Source: JAEUMD01 sp050250815 (GTDB lineage Bacteria; Pseudomonadota; Alphaproteobacteria; Rhizobiales; Hyphomicrobiaceae). From it: a stretch of DNA of 64,000 bases. Location of the stretch: the NCBI GenBank assembly GCA_050250815.1, contig JBFWNY010000001.1:124001-188000 (forward strand). The letters run 5' to 3'. Of the stretch, positions 35,007 to 43,739 are shown in pieces. Each line of letters opens with the position of its first letter. Position 1 is the first letter of the stretch. The notes beneath the pieces were generated by a model. It was not told the origin of the DNA, ran no database searches, and saw only the letters and a program-made list of their open reading frames with translations. A program made the position numbers and the translations under genes.

Positions 35007-37442
35007 TCAGCCCCGTATCGCGCCTCCCGTCGCCTTGGCGACAGCGGCAATGATCCGCTCCGACACGGCCTCGATCTCCTTGTCGGTCAGCGCCTGATCC
35101 TTGGGCTGAAGCGTCACGGCGATGGCGAGCGACTTCTTGCCCTCCTCGGCGAGGCGCCCACCTTCGAACAGATCGAAGACGGAGACATCACGGATGAGAG
35201 ACTTGTCGGCGCCCTGCGCGGCGCGCACGACGTCAGCAGCGGGCACGTCGCGCGCCAGCACGAACGCGAAGTCGCGAGACAGTGCCATGAGGTTGCTGTC
35301 CTCGAGGGGCGCCTTGGCGCGGGTCGCCTTGCGCTTCTCGGGTGGCAGCGCGTCAAGAAACACCTCGAAGCCCACAACGGGGCCAGCAACGTCGAGTGCG
35401 CTCAGCGTTGCCGGGTGAACCTCTCCGAAGTGCGCGAGCACGACCTTGGGCCCGAGCCGCAGCGTCGCGGAACGGCCCGGATGGTAGTGGCCGGGCGCAT
35501 CGCGCGTGACTTGAGGCTTTGATGCGTCGAGGCCGAGTGCCGTGAGCAGCGCCACGACGTCGGCCTTGGCATCGAACAGGTCGACGTCGGCGGCTGATGC
35601 CGACCAGTGCCGGCCGCCGCCGTCAAGCCGCGCCGTGCCGGCGCGGACGCCGGCCGCGATGTTGATCTGGTCCTCCGGGCGCGCGCCGCGGTAGCATTGG
35701 CCGATCTCGAAAAGGGCGACATCGGCAAGCCCGCGGTTCTGGTTGCGCCGTGCGCCGGCCAATAGTCCGGGCAGCGGCGTCGGCCGCATCGACGACAGGT
35801 CGACCGAGATCGGATTGGCGAGATCGAGCGTGTCGTCGCCGCCGCCGAACAGGGAGGCCTCGGCCTTCGGCACGAACGACCATGTGACCGCTTCCACCAG
35901 GCCGCGCGCGGCAAGAGCCCGGCGCGCGCGGCGGACGCGCCGCTGGCCTTCCGTGAGAACGGCGCGGGCGACGCCGGCAACCTTCGGCAGCGGCACGGAC
36001 GGAAGCTTGTCGAGCCCTACGATGCGGACAACCTCCTCGACGAGATCAGCCGCGCCCTCGACATCGGGACGCCAGCTCGGCACGGCAGCCTTCACCTTCG
36101 CGCCCTTGCCGCTGAGGACGAAGCCGAGCGTATCGAGGATCGCGCGGATACGGCCTTCGTCGACCGTCATGCCGGACAGCGCAGCCACGCGGCCGAGATC
36201 GAACTCGATGGTGCGCTTGGGCTCGGGAACCTTGCCAGCCACCCTTTCCTTCGACGGCGTGCCGCCGCAGATGTCGAGGATCATGCGCGTGGCGAGATCG
36301 AGACCGGGCAGGACCGAAGCCGGATCGACACCGCGCTCGAAGCGGTAGCGTGCGTCGGAGAAGATGCCGACCGCGCGGCCCGTGGTGGCGATAGTGACGG
36401 GATCGAACCAGGCGCTCTCGATGAGGACGTTGCGCGTCGCCTCCGTCGAGCCCGTATCCTCTCCGCCGATGATGCCGCCCAGGCCCAACGGGCCGCTGTC
36501 GTCGGCAATGACGCACATCGCGCCATCGACGCTGTAGGTCTTGCCGTCGAGCGCAAGGAACGTTTCGCCGGCTTTCCCCATGCGGGCGCGAATGGCGCCT
36601 TTGAGCTTGTCGGCGTCGTAGACGTGCAGCGGGCGGCCGAGATCGTAGCTGATGTAGTTGGTGACATCGACGAGCGCGTTGATGGGGCGAAGGCCGATCG
36701 CCTTCAGCCGTGCCTGCAGCCAGCCGGGCGACGGGCCGTTCTTGACGCCTGCGATGTGCCGTGCGGCGAACACCGGACAGGCATGCGCATCGTCCTTGGA
36801 GAACTCGAGCTTCACGTCGACTGGGCATGGCTTGCCGCCATCCACCGTGCCCGCGTCGCGCGCGGGTTTCAGCGTGCCCAGGCCCGCGGCGGCCAGATCG
36901 CGCGCAATGCCGCGCACGCCGGTGCAGTCGGGCCGGTTCGGTGTCAGCTTGACCTCGAATAGGGGGTCGTCGAGGCCAAGAGCACTCACGTAGCGTTCGC
37001 CGACATTGCCCGCCAAGCCCTCGTCCACCTCGATGATGCCGTCGCTCTCGGACGAGAGTTGCAGCTCGGCGGCGGAGCACATCATTCCGTTCGAGGTGAC
37101 ACCGCGGACAGGCTTCTTTTCGAGCGTGATTCCCGATCCTGGAATGTAAGTGCCGAGCGGCGCGAATACACCCAGCATGCCGGCACGCGCGTTGGGTGCG
37201 CCGCAGACCACCTCGACGGCAGGCTTGCCCTTGGCTATCTCTACCTGGAGCACGCGCAGTCGGTCGGCGTTCGGATGCGGCTTCGCCTCCAGAACGCGCG
37301 CGATGCGGAAGGCGTCGAGCTTGGCGCCGGGGTTCTCGACGCCCTCGACCTCGAGCCCGATGGCCGACAGTGTCCGTTCGAGCTGCTCGACCGTCGCCTC
37401 GGTTTCGAGGTGATCCTTGAGCCAGGAAAGCGTGAATTTCAT
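35007..37442 (-). CDS. pheT: phenylalanyl-tRNA synthetase beta subunit
   Basis: An 811-aa subunit of the heterotetrameric PheRS that charges tRNA-Phe. An N-terminal EMAP-like tRNA-binding domain (VEVVCGAPNARAGMLG), B3/B4 editing domain, B5 region, and a C-terminal ferredoxin-fold anticodon-binding domain (LEDSNLMALSRDFAFVLA) are all present. Full length. It is third in the rpmI-rplT-pheS series, separated from pheS by a membrane protein gene. Confidence 0.97.
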   Translation of the reverse strand: MKFTLSWLKDHLETEATVEQLERTLSAIGLEVEGVENPGAKLDAFRIARVLEAKPHPNADRLRVLQVEIAKGKPAVEVVCGAPNARAGMLGVFAPLGTYIPGSGITLEKKPVRGVTSNGMMCSAAELQLSSESDGIIEVDEGLAGNVGERYVSALGLDDPLFEVKLTPNRPDCTGVRGIARDLAAAGLGTLKPARDAGTVDGGKPCPVDVKLEFSKDDAHACPVFAARHIAGVKNGPSPGWLQARLKAIGLRPINALVDVTNYISYDLGRPLHVYDADKLKGAIRARMGKAGETFLALDGKTYSVDGAMCVIADDSGPLGLGGIIGGEDTGSTEATRNVLIESAWFDPVTIATTGRAVGIFSDARYRFERGVDPASVLPGLDLATRMILDICGGTPSKERVAGKVPEPKRTIEFDLGRVAALSGMTVDEGRIRAILDTLGFVLSGKGAKVKAAVPSWRPDVEGAADLVEEVVRIVGLDKLPSVPLPKVAGVARAVLTEGQRRVRRARRALAARGLVEAVTWSFVPKAEASLFGGGDDTLDLANPISVDLSSMRPTPLPGLLAGARRNQNRGLADVALFEIGQCYRGARPEDQINIAAGVRAGTARLDGGGRHWSASAADVDLFDAKADVVALLTALGLDASKPQVTRDAPGHYHPGRSATLRLGPKVVLAHFGEVHPATLSALDVAGPVVGFEVFLDALPPEKRKATRAKAPLEDSNLMALSRDFAFVLARDVPAADVVRAAQGADKSLIRDVSVFDLFEGGRLAEEGKKSLAIAVTLQPKDQALTDKEIEAVSERIIAAVAKATGGAIRG

Positions 37443-37479
37443 CTCGCCACCGTTGTCGTCGTTGCGAATACGTTTGCGG

Positions 37480-38016
37480 TCATGCGCCGGTCTGCTGCTT
37501 CTGCACGGCGCGCACCTTGGCCCAGATCCACACGAAGCTCACGGCTATTCGAATGAGCGTCAGGCCGTAGTAGATGCGGAACACGAAGCAGTACCAGACG
37601 AACCAGCGCAGCGCGCGGTTCATGAAGATCACAGTCACCGACAGCTCGAAGTGCTCCATGATGTCGAAGAAGCCGCCGCGTAGAACCAGATCCAGCGCGA
37701 AGAAGGCCGCACCGATCGGGCCGGCGTCCATCACCGCGTTCTGCCGGTCGACGAAGATCGGATTGCCTTCGGCCTGCAGCAGCAGGCAACTGACCACGAA
37801 CAGCACGTAGAACACGACGAGCGAGATGCCCATCGAGCGATAGTAGAGCAGAACGTGGCGCAAGGTGTCGCGGCTGAAGCCGTATTCGATCCAGCTATCC
37901 AGGTCGCGATGCTTGGTGTCGTGGTAGAACCACGTCCAGAAGGCGACAATGGCCATTGCCAGCGAAAGGCCGATGGCGAACAGGACCGGGATTGACGTGG
38001 CGAGCAACGGCGTCAT
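37480..38016 (-). CDS. four-span membrane protein inserted between pheS and pheT
   Basis: A 178-aa protein with about four hydrophobic segments (residues 5-28, 63-82, 100-120, 145-168) and Trp/Phe/Tyr-rich loops. I recognise no family. It lies 37 bp before pheT and 49 bp after pheS in the same orientation, so it is almost certainly cotranscribed. Its stoichiometry with PheRS is unexplained. Confidence 0.75.
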   Translation of the reverse strand: MTPLLATSIPVLFAIGLSLAMAIVAFWTWFYHDTKHRDLDSWIEYGFSRDTLRHVLLYYRSMGISLVVFYVLFVVSCLLLQAEGNPIFVDRQNAVMDAGPIGAAFFALDLVLRGGFFDIMEHFELSVTVIFMNRALRWFVWYCFVFRIYYGLTLIRIAVSFVWIWAKVRAVQKQQTGA

Positions 38017-38065
38017 GACCAGGCCCGTCCAGCAGCTGCACGCCTAATGCCGCCGTCCGGGCGCT

Positions 38066-39136
38066 TCATGATGAAAGGCCGCCTGCGAGCGTCGGTACCT
38101 CGAGCATCGAGAAGCCGTAGTGGCGCAGCCACCTGAGGTCACCAGAAAAGAACGCGCGAAGATCGGGCAGGCCGTACTTCAGCATGGCCATGCGGTCGAT
38201 GCCCATGCCGAACGCGAAGCCCTGGTAGCGCTCCGGGTCGATGCCGCAGTTGCGCAGCACGTTGGGATGCACCATGCCGCAGCCGCCGATTTCCAGCCAT
38301 TGGCCGGGTTTGCCGATGACGTCGGCGGCGATGTCGATCTCCGCCGAGGGCTCGGTGAACGGGAAGTAGGACGAGCGGAAGCGCATCTTCACCTCGTCGA
38401 CCTCGAAGAAGGCGCGGCACATTTCCTCAAGCGTCCACTTGAGGTGGCCCATGTGTGTCTCTTCGTCGATCACCAGCGCCTCGATCTGGTGGAACATGGG
38501 CGTGTGCGTCTGGTCGCTGTCGCAGCGATAGACGCGGCCGGGAGCTATGATGCGGATCGGCGGCTTCGATTTCAGCATCGTGCGGATCTGCACGGGGGAG
38601 GTGTGGGTGCGCAGCACCAGCCGCTCGCCCTTGTCGTTCGGCTTGAAATAGAAGGTATCGTGGTCCTGCCGGGCTGGATGCTCGGGCGGGATGTTGAGCT
38701 TGGTGAAGTTGTTGTCGTCGGTCTCGATGTCCGGCCCCTCGGCGATCGAGAAGCCCATGTCGGCAAAGATCTCGGCGAGTTCGTCCATCGCCTGGCTGAC
38801 GGGATGAATGCGCCCTTCGGCCGCCGGACCTGGACGCACCGGTAGAGTGACGTCGGCGCGCTCGTTGGCGAGGCGATGCGACAGCGCGGCGGCCTCGAGC
38901 ACCGCCTTGCGGTTATCGAGCGCGCCTTGGACTTGCGACTTCACGGCATTGACCGCCTGCCCGAAGGCCTTGCGCTCATCGGGAGGCATGCGTCCGAGCT
39001 GCTGCATCAGCTCGGAAACGCGGCCCTTTTTGCCGAGCGCGGCCACGCGCACCTTGTCGAGGTCGTCGAGGCTCAGCGCGCCCGCGACCTCGTCGAGCAG
39101 ATCGGACTGCAGTTGATCGAGCGCCTTGTTGTCCAT
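38066..39136 (-). CDS. pheS: phenylalanyl-tRNA synthetase alpha subunit
   Basis: A 356-aa class II aminoacyl-tRNA synthetase subunit holding the active site. An N-terminal coiled coil (about residues 1-90) is followed by the catalytic core with motif 2 (GRVYRCDSDQTHTPMFHQIE) and motif 3 (GFAFGMGIDRMAML). Phe recognition is through the GGCGMVHPNVL region. Start 39136 gives the usual N-terminus, although no strong ribosome binding site is seen. Confidence 0.97.
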   Translation of the reverse strand: MDNKALDQLQSDLLDEVAGALSLDDLDKVRVAALGKKGRVSELMQQLGRMPPDERKAFGQAVNAVKSQVQGALDNRKAVLEAAALSHRLANERADVTLPVRPGPAAEGRIHPVSQAMDELAEIFADMGFSIAEGPDIETDDNNFTKLNIPPEHPARQDHDTFYFKPNDKGERLVLRTHTSPVQIRTMLKSKPPIRIIAPGRVYRCDSDQTHTPMFHQIEALVIDEETHMGHLKWTLEEMCRAFFEVDEVKMRFRSSYFPFTEPSAEIDIAADVIGKPGQWLEIGGCGMVHPNVLRNCGIDPERYQGFAFGMGIDRMAMLKYGLPDLRAFFSGDLRWLRHYGFSMLEVPTLAGGLSS

Positions 39137-39336
39137 CGGAGGGCTCGTCCTGTATTTGTTTGCCGATGGCGCCTCGAGATACGCGATAGGCGTCTGGCCA
39201 TCCCAAATGTTGCCGAGAGCCACCTTGGCGAGCGACGTCGATCGCCGACGCTGTCGCGTGGCGCGCCGATGCCGGTCTCAGCGGCAATGAAATCAGTCCA
39301 TCGCGTCCCGGGTTGCGCTCCGGGCGACGGGGAACC

Positions 39337-39711
39337 TCAGGCGCGCGGCTTGACGGCAGCGGCAGCCTGATCGACCAGCGCCTTGAAGGCGGCGGCATCG
39401 CGCACAGCGATGTCGGCCAGAACCTTGCGGTCGATCTCGATGCCGGCCTTGTTGAGGCCGTCGATAAATCGGGCGTAGGTCATGTCCTGACCGCTCGCCT
39501 CGCGGACAGCGGCATTGATGCGCTGGATCCACAGGGCGCGGAAGGTGCGCTTCTTCGCCTTGCGGTCGCGATAGGCGTACTGCATCGCCTTCTCGACCGC
39601 CTGCTTGGCGACGCGGATCGTGTTCTTGCGGCGGCCGTAGTAGCCCTTGGCAGCCTTGATGACCTTCTTGTGCTTGGCGTGTGCGGTGACGCCGCGCTTT
39701 ACGCGAGCCAT
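39337..39711 (-). CDS. rplT: ribosomal protein L20
   Basis: A 124-aa 50S protein binding 23S rRNA early in assembly. MARVKRGVTAHAKHKKVIKAAKGYYGRR is the standard N-terminus, and AALWIQRINAA-type ALWIQRINAAVRE follows. L20 is known in other bacteria to repress its own operon by binding a leader RNA. It follows rpmI by 91 bp. Confidence 0.98.
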   Translation of the reverse strand: MARVKRGVTAHAKHKKVIKAAKGYYGRRKNTIRVAKQAVEKAMQYAYRDRKAKKRTFRALWIQRINAAVREASGQDMTYARFIDGLNKAGIEIDRKVLADIAVRDAAAFKALVDQAAAAVKPRA

Positions 39712-39802
39712 GAGATTTCTCCGCTAGGAATTAGGGTGCGTTGACGTATCGAAGTTCACTGGAGCCGGATCGGCAGTACCGCGCGGGCAGCCGGTACGGG
39801 TC

Positions 39803-40003
39803 TCAGCGGTTGTAAGGCATGTACTTCTTGACGATGCCCTCGTCGCAATCCTTCAGCACCATGGTGCCGCGTGCATTGCGGATGAACTTCGCGTGACGCT
39901 TGATCATGCCGTGGCGCTTGCCGGCGGCCGCGACCTTGACCTTGCCCGATGCGGTGAATTTGAAGCGCTTCTTGGCGCCGCTCTTGGTCTTCTGCTTGGG
40001 CAT
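39803..40003 (-). CDS. rpmI: ribosomal protein L35
   Basis: A 66-aa basic protein of the large subunit, with KTKSGAKKRFKFTASGKVK and the C-terminal DEGIVKKYMPYNR. GAGGAGAG stands just upstream. It heads the rpmI-rplT-pheS-(membrane protein)-pheT series; infC is absent here. A long structured leader precedes it. Confidence 0.98.
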   Translation of the reverse strand: MPKQKTKSGAKKRFKFTASGKVKVAAAGKRHGMIKRHAKFIRNARGTMVLKDCDEGIVKKYMPYNR

Positions 40004-40135
40004 TTTGCTCTCCTCGAAAATCGAAAGCGGACGCCGTGCCGGGCGAGGGTTCGACCGGCAAACCCATCCATGAGAGCGGCAAGGGGCAGGAAGGCCCTGG
40101 CCGCCGCTCCAGCCGGTTGCCCGGCGGAATGGGGT

Positions 40136-40205
40136 GCTTTGAACGGCTTTCCGCTATGGGATCAAAGCGTTCGGAGCCGCCACGGCATGCCCCGCCGGGC
40201 GGCTC
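40136..40205 (-). promoter_or_regulatory. structured leader of rpmI-rplT
   Basis: The 261-bp region before rpmI, read on the minus strand, holds an 8-bp perfect stem GAGCCGCC/GGCGGCTC (40174-40205) right after the predicted transcript start. It also holds a long-range 7-bp pairing GCTTTGA/TCAAAGC (40136-40168) enclosing a smaller stem. With a start near 40208 the leader is about 205 nt long. L20 autogenous control is an attractive but untested explanation. Confidence 0.5.
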
Positions 40206-40214
40206 GATGCGCGC

Positions 40215-40243
40215 GTTATACTGGTAAGGGCCGCGCCGCGCAA
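40215..40243 (-). promoter_or_regulatory. predicted rpmI promoter
   Basis: On the minus strand TTGCGC (40243-40238) and TATAAC (40220-40215) are separated by exactly 17 bp. The -10 matches 5 of 6 consensus bases and the -35 matches 3. Confidence 0.45.
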
Positions 40244-40264
40244 CCGGGCTCGAAGGCCGCTAGA

Positions 40265-41029
40265 TCAGCGGCTGCGGGCGACGGTCGCAGGGCCGTAGCG
40301 GTGCAGGTCCATGCCGCAGCGCTGCAGCCAGGCCTTGGCAGTCTCCATCTGCGGCATGGTCCGCCGGACCAGCGCCCAGAAGCGGCGGCCGTGGTTCATC
40401 TCGGCCAGATGCGCGACCTCGTGGGCGGCCACGTAGTCCAGTACGAGCGGCGGGGCCAGGATCAGCCGCCAGGAAAAGGACAGGGTGCCGGTGGTGGAGC
40501 AGGAGCCCCAGCGGCTCGACTGATCGCGTACCACGATGCGCTTGGCGGTGAGCCCGAGGAACCCGGCATGGTGCTGGACGGAGCGGTCGAGGTCCCGCCG
40601 CGCCTCGTCGAACAGCCAGTCCGTAAGGCGCCGGCCGGCATGCTCGATGGCGCCGCTGACTTCGAGAGAGCCCTCGGCGTCGCTATCGGCTGGCGTGGTG
40701 GCGTGTACCGGTGGTCCGCGTCGGACCTCGCCGGCATAGACCAGCCGATGGGGCGCGCCACGCAGCGGAATGATGGCATCGTGCACGAACGGGACCGGCT
40801 CCGGCAGGCTGCCGAGCCGCTCGCGAACCCAATCAATGTTGCGGTCGAGGAAGGTATCCGCCTCGCCGATATCGCACTTCATCGGCAGCGTCACGATGAC
40901 GGCGCGTTGCGTGCGCGATACCCGCAGCGTCAGACGCCGCGCGGCCGGGTGACGCCGGATCTCAACGGGTGCGCCGATATCCTGAATGCCAGTGACGCAG
41001 GATGGGCGCGTGGCGTTGCGCCGAGCCAT
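40265..41029 (-). CDS. YgjP/DUF45-like zinc metallopeptidase
   Basis: A 254-aa protein of the M48-related YgjP (WLM/DUF45) group. HEVAHLAEMNHGRRFW (near residue 205) is the zinc site, preceded by the conserved SRWGSCSTTGTLSFSWRL. The cellular substrate is unknown. GAGGGG lies about 7 nt before the ATG. The upstream small gene ends 10 nt before this start, so the two may be coupled. Confidence 0.88.
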   Translation of the reverse strand: MARRNATRPSCVTGIQDIGAPVEIRRHPAARRLTLRVSRTQRAVIVTLPMKCDIGEADTFLDRNIDWVRERLGSLPEPVPFVHDAIIPLRGAPHRLVYAGEVRRGPPVHATTPADSDAEGSLEVSGAIEHAGRRLTDWLFDEARRDLDRSVQHHAGFLGLTAKRIVVRDQSSRWGSCSTTGTLSFSWRLILAPPLVLDYVAAHEVAHLAEMNHGRRFWALVRRTMPQMETAKAWLQRCGMDLHRYGPATVARSR

Positions 41030-41039
41030 ACCTTACCCC

Positions 41040-41267
41040 TCAGCTCGCTTGGCCGACTTTGATGGGAACGCGCGTACGCACTGCCCGAGGTCGAACGGAT
41101 CGCTCGATTTTGGCGATCTCGTGCCGCCGCATCCAAAAAGCTGTGAATGCTGCGAGGCCGCCCCCGGCCATCCCATCTAGCAAGCGCTCGGCCGGTTCGG
41201 CCAGACCAAATCGCACACGCCGCGCGGATCGCGATGCGCTGTTGCCGGGGTGCGCCATGCCGGGCAC
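41040..41267 (-). CDS. possible small membrane-associated protein
   Basis: A short open frame (71-75 aa; GTG at 41267 or ATG at 41258) with a weakly hydrophobic segment (LLDGMAGGGLAAFTAFWMRR, residues ~30-50) followed by a basic tail. It ends 10 nt before the YgjP-like gene, a spacing that suggests coupling. No ribosome binding site or family is clear, so it may be non-coding. Confidence 0.35.
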   Translation of the reverse strand: MPGMAHPGNSASRSARRVRFGLAEPAERLLDGMAGGGLAAFTAFWMRRHEIAKIERSVRPRAVRTRVPIKVGQAS

Positions 41268-41334
41268 GGCCCACTTGTGTCACCAAGTGCACGCTCCGCA
41301 AGCCGCGATCAGGCTGGTACCGGATCGCACTGCG

Positions 41335-42795
41335 TCATTCGCGATTGCGAAGGGTAACGCTGCGTTCGCCGCCATCTTCGGGGCGCGCCTGCGTGTGCAT
41401 GTGGAACAGGCCGTCGATGAGCAGATGGCCAGCCAGCGCGATCAGACGGAACGGACCGCTTTGCGGACCCGAAAGCGACTGGGCGCGTTTCTCGCGCGCA
41501 GCGATGGCCCGCGCAGTCGCCGTGGCATGGTCGACCGCGGCCGTCTCCGGGATGTCGCGTGCGCGACGGTCGTGTGTGCGGAAGAACTGCGCAATGCGCG
41601 GTGCGATGTCGTTGCGGAAGCGCGAGCCGTTGAAGATGCCGTAGTGGCCGACGCCGGCGCACTCGTAGTGCAGCTTCATCTGTTGCGGCAAATTGCGCGC
41701 CAGCTCGAGTGCGGCGCGACACTGGCCGAGCCCGGTGATGTCGTCCTTCTCGCCCTCGATGGTCATCATGGCGACGCGGCGGATGGCGCCGGGATCGACC
41801 GGCTGGCCGCGATGCATCATCTCGCCCTTCGGCAGAGCGTGGCGGACGAAGACCGTGTCGATTGTCTGCAGGTAGAACTCGGCCGTCAGGTCCATGACCG
41901 CGAGATACTCGTCGTAGAACTCGCGATGCTTCTCCGCGCTGTCGCCGTCGCCGTGCACCAGATGCAGGAACAGATCCTTGTGTGCGGTGAGGTGCCGGTC
42001 GAGGTTCATGGTCATGAACCCCGTGAGTTGAAGGAAACCCGGATAGACCGCGCGGCCGTAGCCGATCGCGGGCCACGGCACGGTGGTGATGACGTTGTTC
42101 CGGAACCACTCGGTCCCGCGCTCCTCGGCGAGCTGGTTGACCTCGGTCGGGCTGATACGCGTGTCGACAGGGCCGCCCGCCAGAACGAGCGAGTGCGGCA
42201 CGTTGGAGTCGCCCTCCGCTTCCATCCGCGAAATGGCCGCGAGCACCGGAACGGAGGGCTGGCACACCGCGAACACGTGTACGTCGCCGCCCAGGTAGTG
42301 CAGCATCTCGCGGATGTAGTCGACATAGTCGTCAAGGTCGAAGCGGCCGGCCGAAAGCGGCACGTCGCGCGGATCGAGCCAGTCGGTGATGTAGACCTCG
42401 TGATCGGGCAGCAGCGTCTCTACTGTGCCGCGCAGCAGGGTCGCAAAATGGCCCGACATCGGCGCCACCAGCAGCACGCACGGGTCCTGCGCGGCGCGGC
42501 TCGGGGCGATATCGCGGACGAAGTGCTGGAGACGGCAGAATGGCCGCTGCCAGACGGTCTCCTCGTGCACGGCGACCTGTGTTCCGTCGACTGTCGTGCG
42601 CAGGAGGCCGAACTCGGGCTTCTCGTAGCGGCGCGTGGTGCGCTCGAAGACTTCGCAAGCGGCCGCCGCATGACGGCCGACGGGTGTGTGGGTGAGCGGG
42701 TTGAATGGATTGTTGAAAAACAGTCGATAACTATCGGCGGCGACACGCGCCGGCTTCACGGCGGCGTGGCCGATTTCATACCAGTGATAAAGCAC
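41335..42795 (-). CDS. phaZ: intracellular polyhydroxyalkanoate depolymerase
   Basis: A 486-aa alpha/beta hydrolase that mobilises stored poly-3-hydroxybutyrate. The nucleophile is Cys178 in VFAVCQPSVPVLA, the cysteine variant of the lipase box typical of intracellular PhaZ. MLYHWYEIGHAAVKPAR and VYITDWLDPRDVPLS are family blocks; VGHYGIFNGSRFR carries the catalytic His. No PHA synthase is in the window. It is transcribed alone. Confidence 0.92.
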   Translation of the reverse strand: MLYHWYEIGHAAVKPARVAADSYRLFFNNPFNPLTHTPVGRHAAAACEVFERTTRRYEKPEFGLLRTTVDGTQVAVHEETVWQRPFCRLQHFVRDIAPSRAAQDPCVLLVAPMSGHFATLLRGTVETLLPDHEVYITDWLDPRDVPLSAGRFDLDDYVDYIREMLHYLGGDVHVFAVCQPSVPVLAAISRMEAEGDSNVPHSLVLAGGPVDTRISPTEVNQLAEERGTEWFRNNVITTVPWPAIGYGRAVYPGFLQLTGFMTMNLDRHLTAHKDLFLHLVHGDGDSAEKHREFYDEYLAVMDLTAEFYLQTIDTVFVRHALPKGEMMHRGQPVDPGAIRRVAMMTIEGEKDDITGLGQCRAALELARNLPQQMKLHYECAGVGHYGIFNGSRFRNDIAPRIAQFFRTHDRRARDIPETAAVDHATATARAIAAREKRAQSLSGPQSGPFRLIALAGHLLIDGLFHMHTQARPEDGGERSVTLRNRE

Positions 42796-42954
42796 GCGTT
42801 CCCCCCTCGGAATGCAGTGTTTCCGCGGCCAAGCATTTGACGAAACATGGAAACACGAGGACTCATCCCGCCCCCCGGAGGGATGGTCGCCGCCAGGACG
42901 TGCGGCGCCAACGAGGCTGCACTGATTCGCAAGAAGGCGAAAGTCGCGAGCAAT

Positions 42955-43593
42955 TCACAGCTTTTTTGCAAGCCATTCGCTCAGCGCCGCGCTGTCGTTG
43001 GGCACCAGTGTCTGGTCCTGGAAACGGCCGTCGCGGTTCATGAGGTAGAGGCGCGGTACGGGCAGGGGCGGCAGGCCGCGTACCGGCTTCGTATGGACAT
43101 AGCCAGGGACGAGATAGGCACGGGCCAATGCGTCGATCCGCTCGGCCGGGCCTGTGAGGCTGGTCCAGGGATAGCCCAGGCTGTCAATGAACGCCGCGTC
43201 TGACTGCGGACCCTCGACTGCGTCCAGGTTCACCAGGACGGCAGCCGGGCGCCGTTCAGGTGCCAGACGCTGCAGTGCGTCGCCCACCACCTGCATGGCC
43301 GGGCGTAGGCTCTCGGTATCGGAAACGCGGCCGAACAGCACGATCATGGGACGGCCGAGGAAGTCCGCATCCGAGACCTCACGCCCCGTCTGGTCGGTCA
43401 GGACGAACGGGGCGCCGATGGCCACCGTTCCACCACCCGCAGTCGCGCCGACCTCGCTGGCCGAGGGCGGCATCGCGTCCGCCTTGTGCAGCGAATCCCG
43501 GCGCGCCTTCTCGTTGATGGCGACGAGCGCGAGTGCGACGGCGCCGACAGCGGCAAGGGTCAATCCCGCGAGAATCCTGCCTCGGGTGGTCAT
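42955..43593 (-). CDS. Sco/SenC-like membrane-anchored protein lacking copper ligands
   Basis: A 212-aa protein with one N-terminal membrane anchor (residues 8-26) and a periplasmic thioredoxin-like domain. APFVLTDQTGREVSDADFLGRPMIVLFG is the Sco/SenC opening. However, the CxxxC copper motif is replaced (D92 and L96), the distal His is not present, and the protein contains no cysteine at all. Copper chaperoning to cytochrome oxidase is therefore unlikely. AGGAG is 5 nt upstream. It is divergent from regB, the place where Rhodobacter carries the Sco homologue prrC. Confidence 0.8.
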   Translation of the reverse strand: MTTRGRILAGLTLAAVGAVALALVAINEKARRDSLHKADAMPPSASEVGATAGGGTVAIGAPFVLTDQTGREVSDADFLGRPMIVLFGRVSDTESLRPAMQVVGDALQRLAPERRPAAVLVNLDAVEGPQSDAAFIDSLGYPWTSLTGPAERIDALARAYLVPGYVHTKPVRGLPPLPVPRLYLMNRDGRFQDQTLVPNDSAALSEWLAKKL

Positions 43594-43739
43594 GCGGCTC
43601 CTGAGATGGACGGTTCGGGACGGCTTGCCAGACCGCGACTGCAGCGCTGGGCAGCAGGCCCGGGCCGGTCTATCGTGCGCGCTCCCGCCGCTGTCAACGT
43701 CCGCTCGATCGCGCGCCGCCACGAGGCCCTGTCCCGACC

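Noticed and set aside
40004..40264. tRNA or 6S-like RNA before rpmI
   Set aside because: No cloverleaf, CCA end or 6S bulge could be folded; the stems fit an mRNA leader better.
41002..42840. 612-codon open frame on the + strand
   Set aside because: Antisense to phaZ; composition is typical of a shadow frame and no start has a ribosome binding site.
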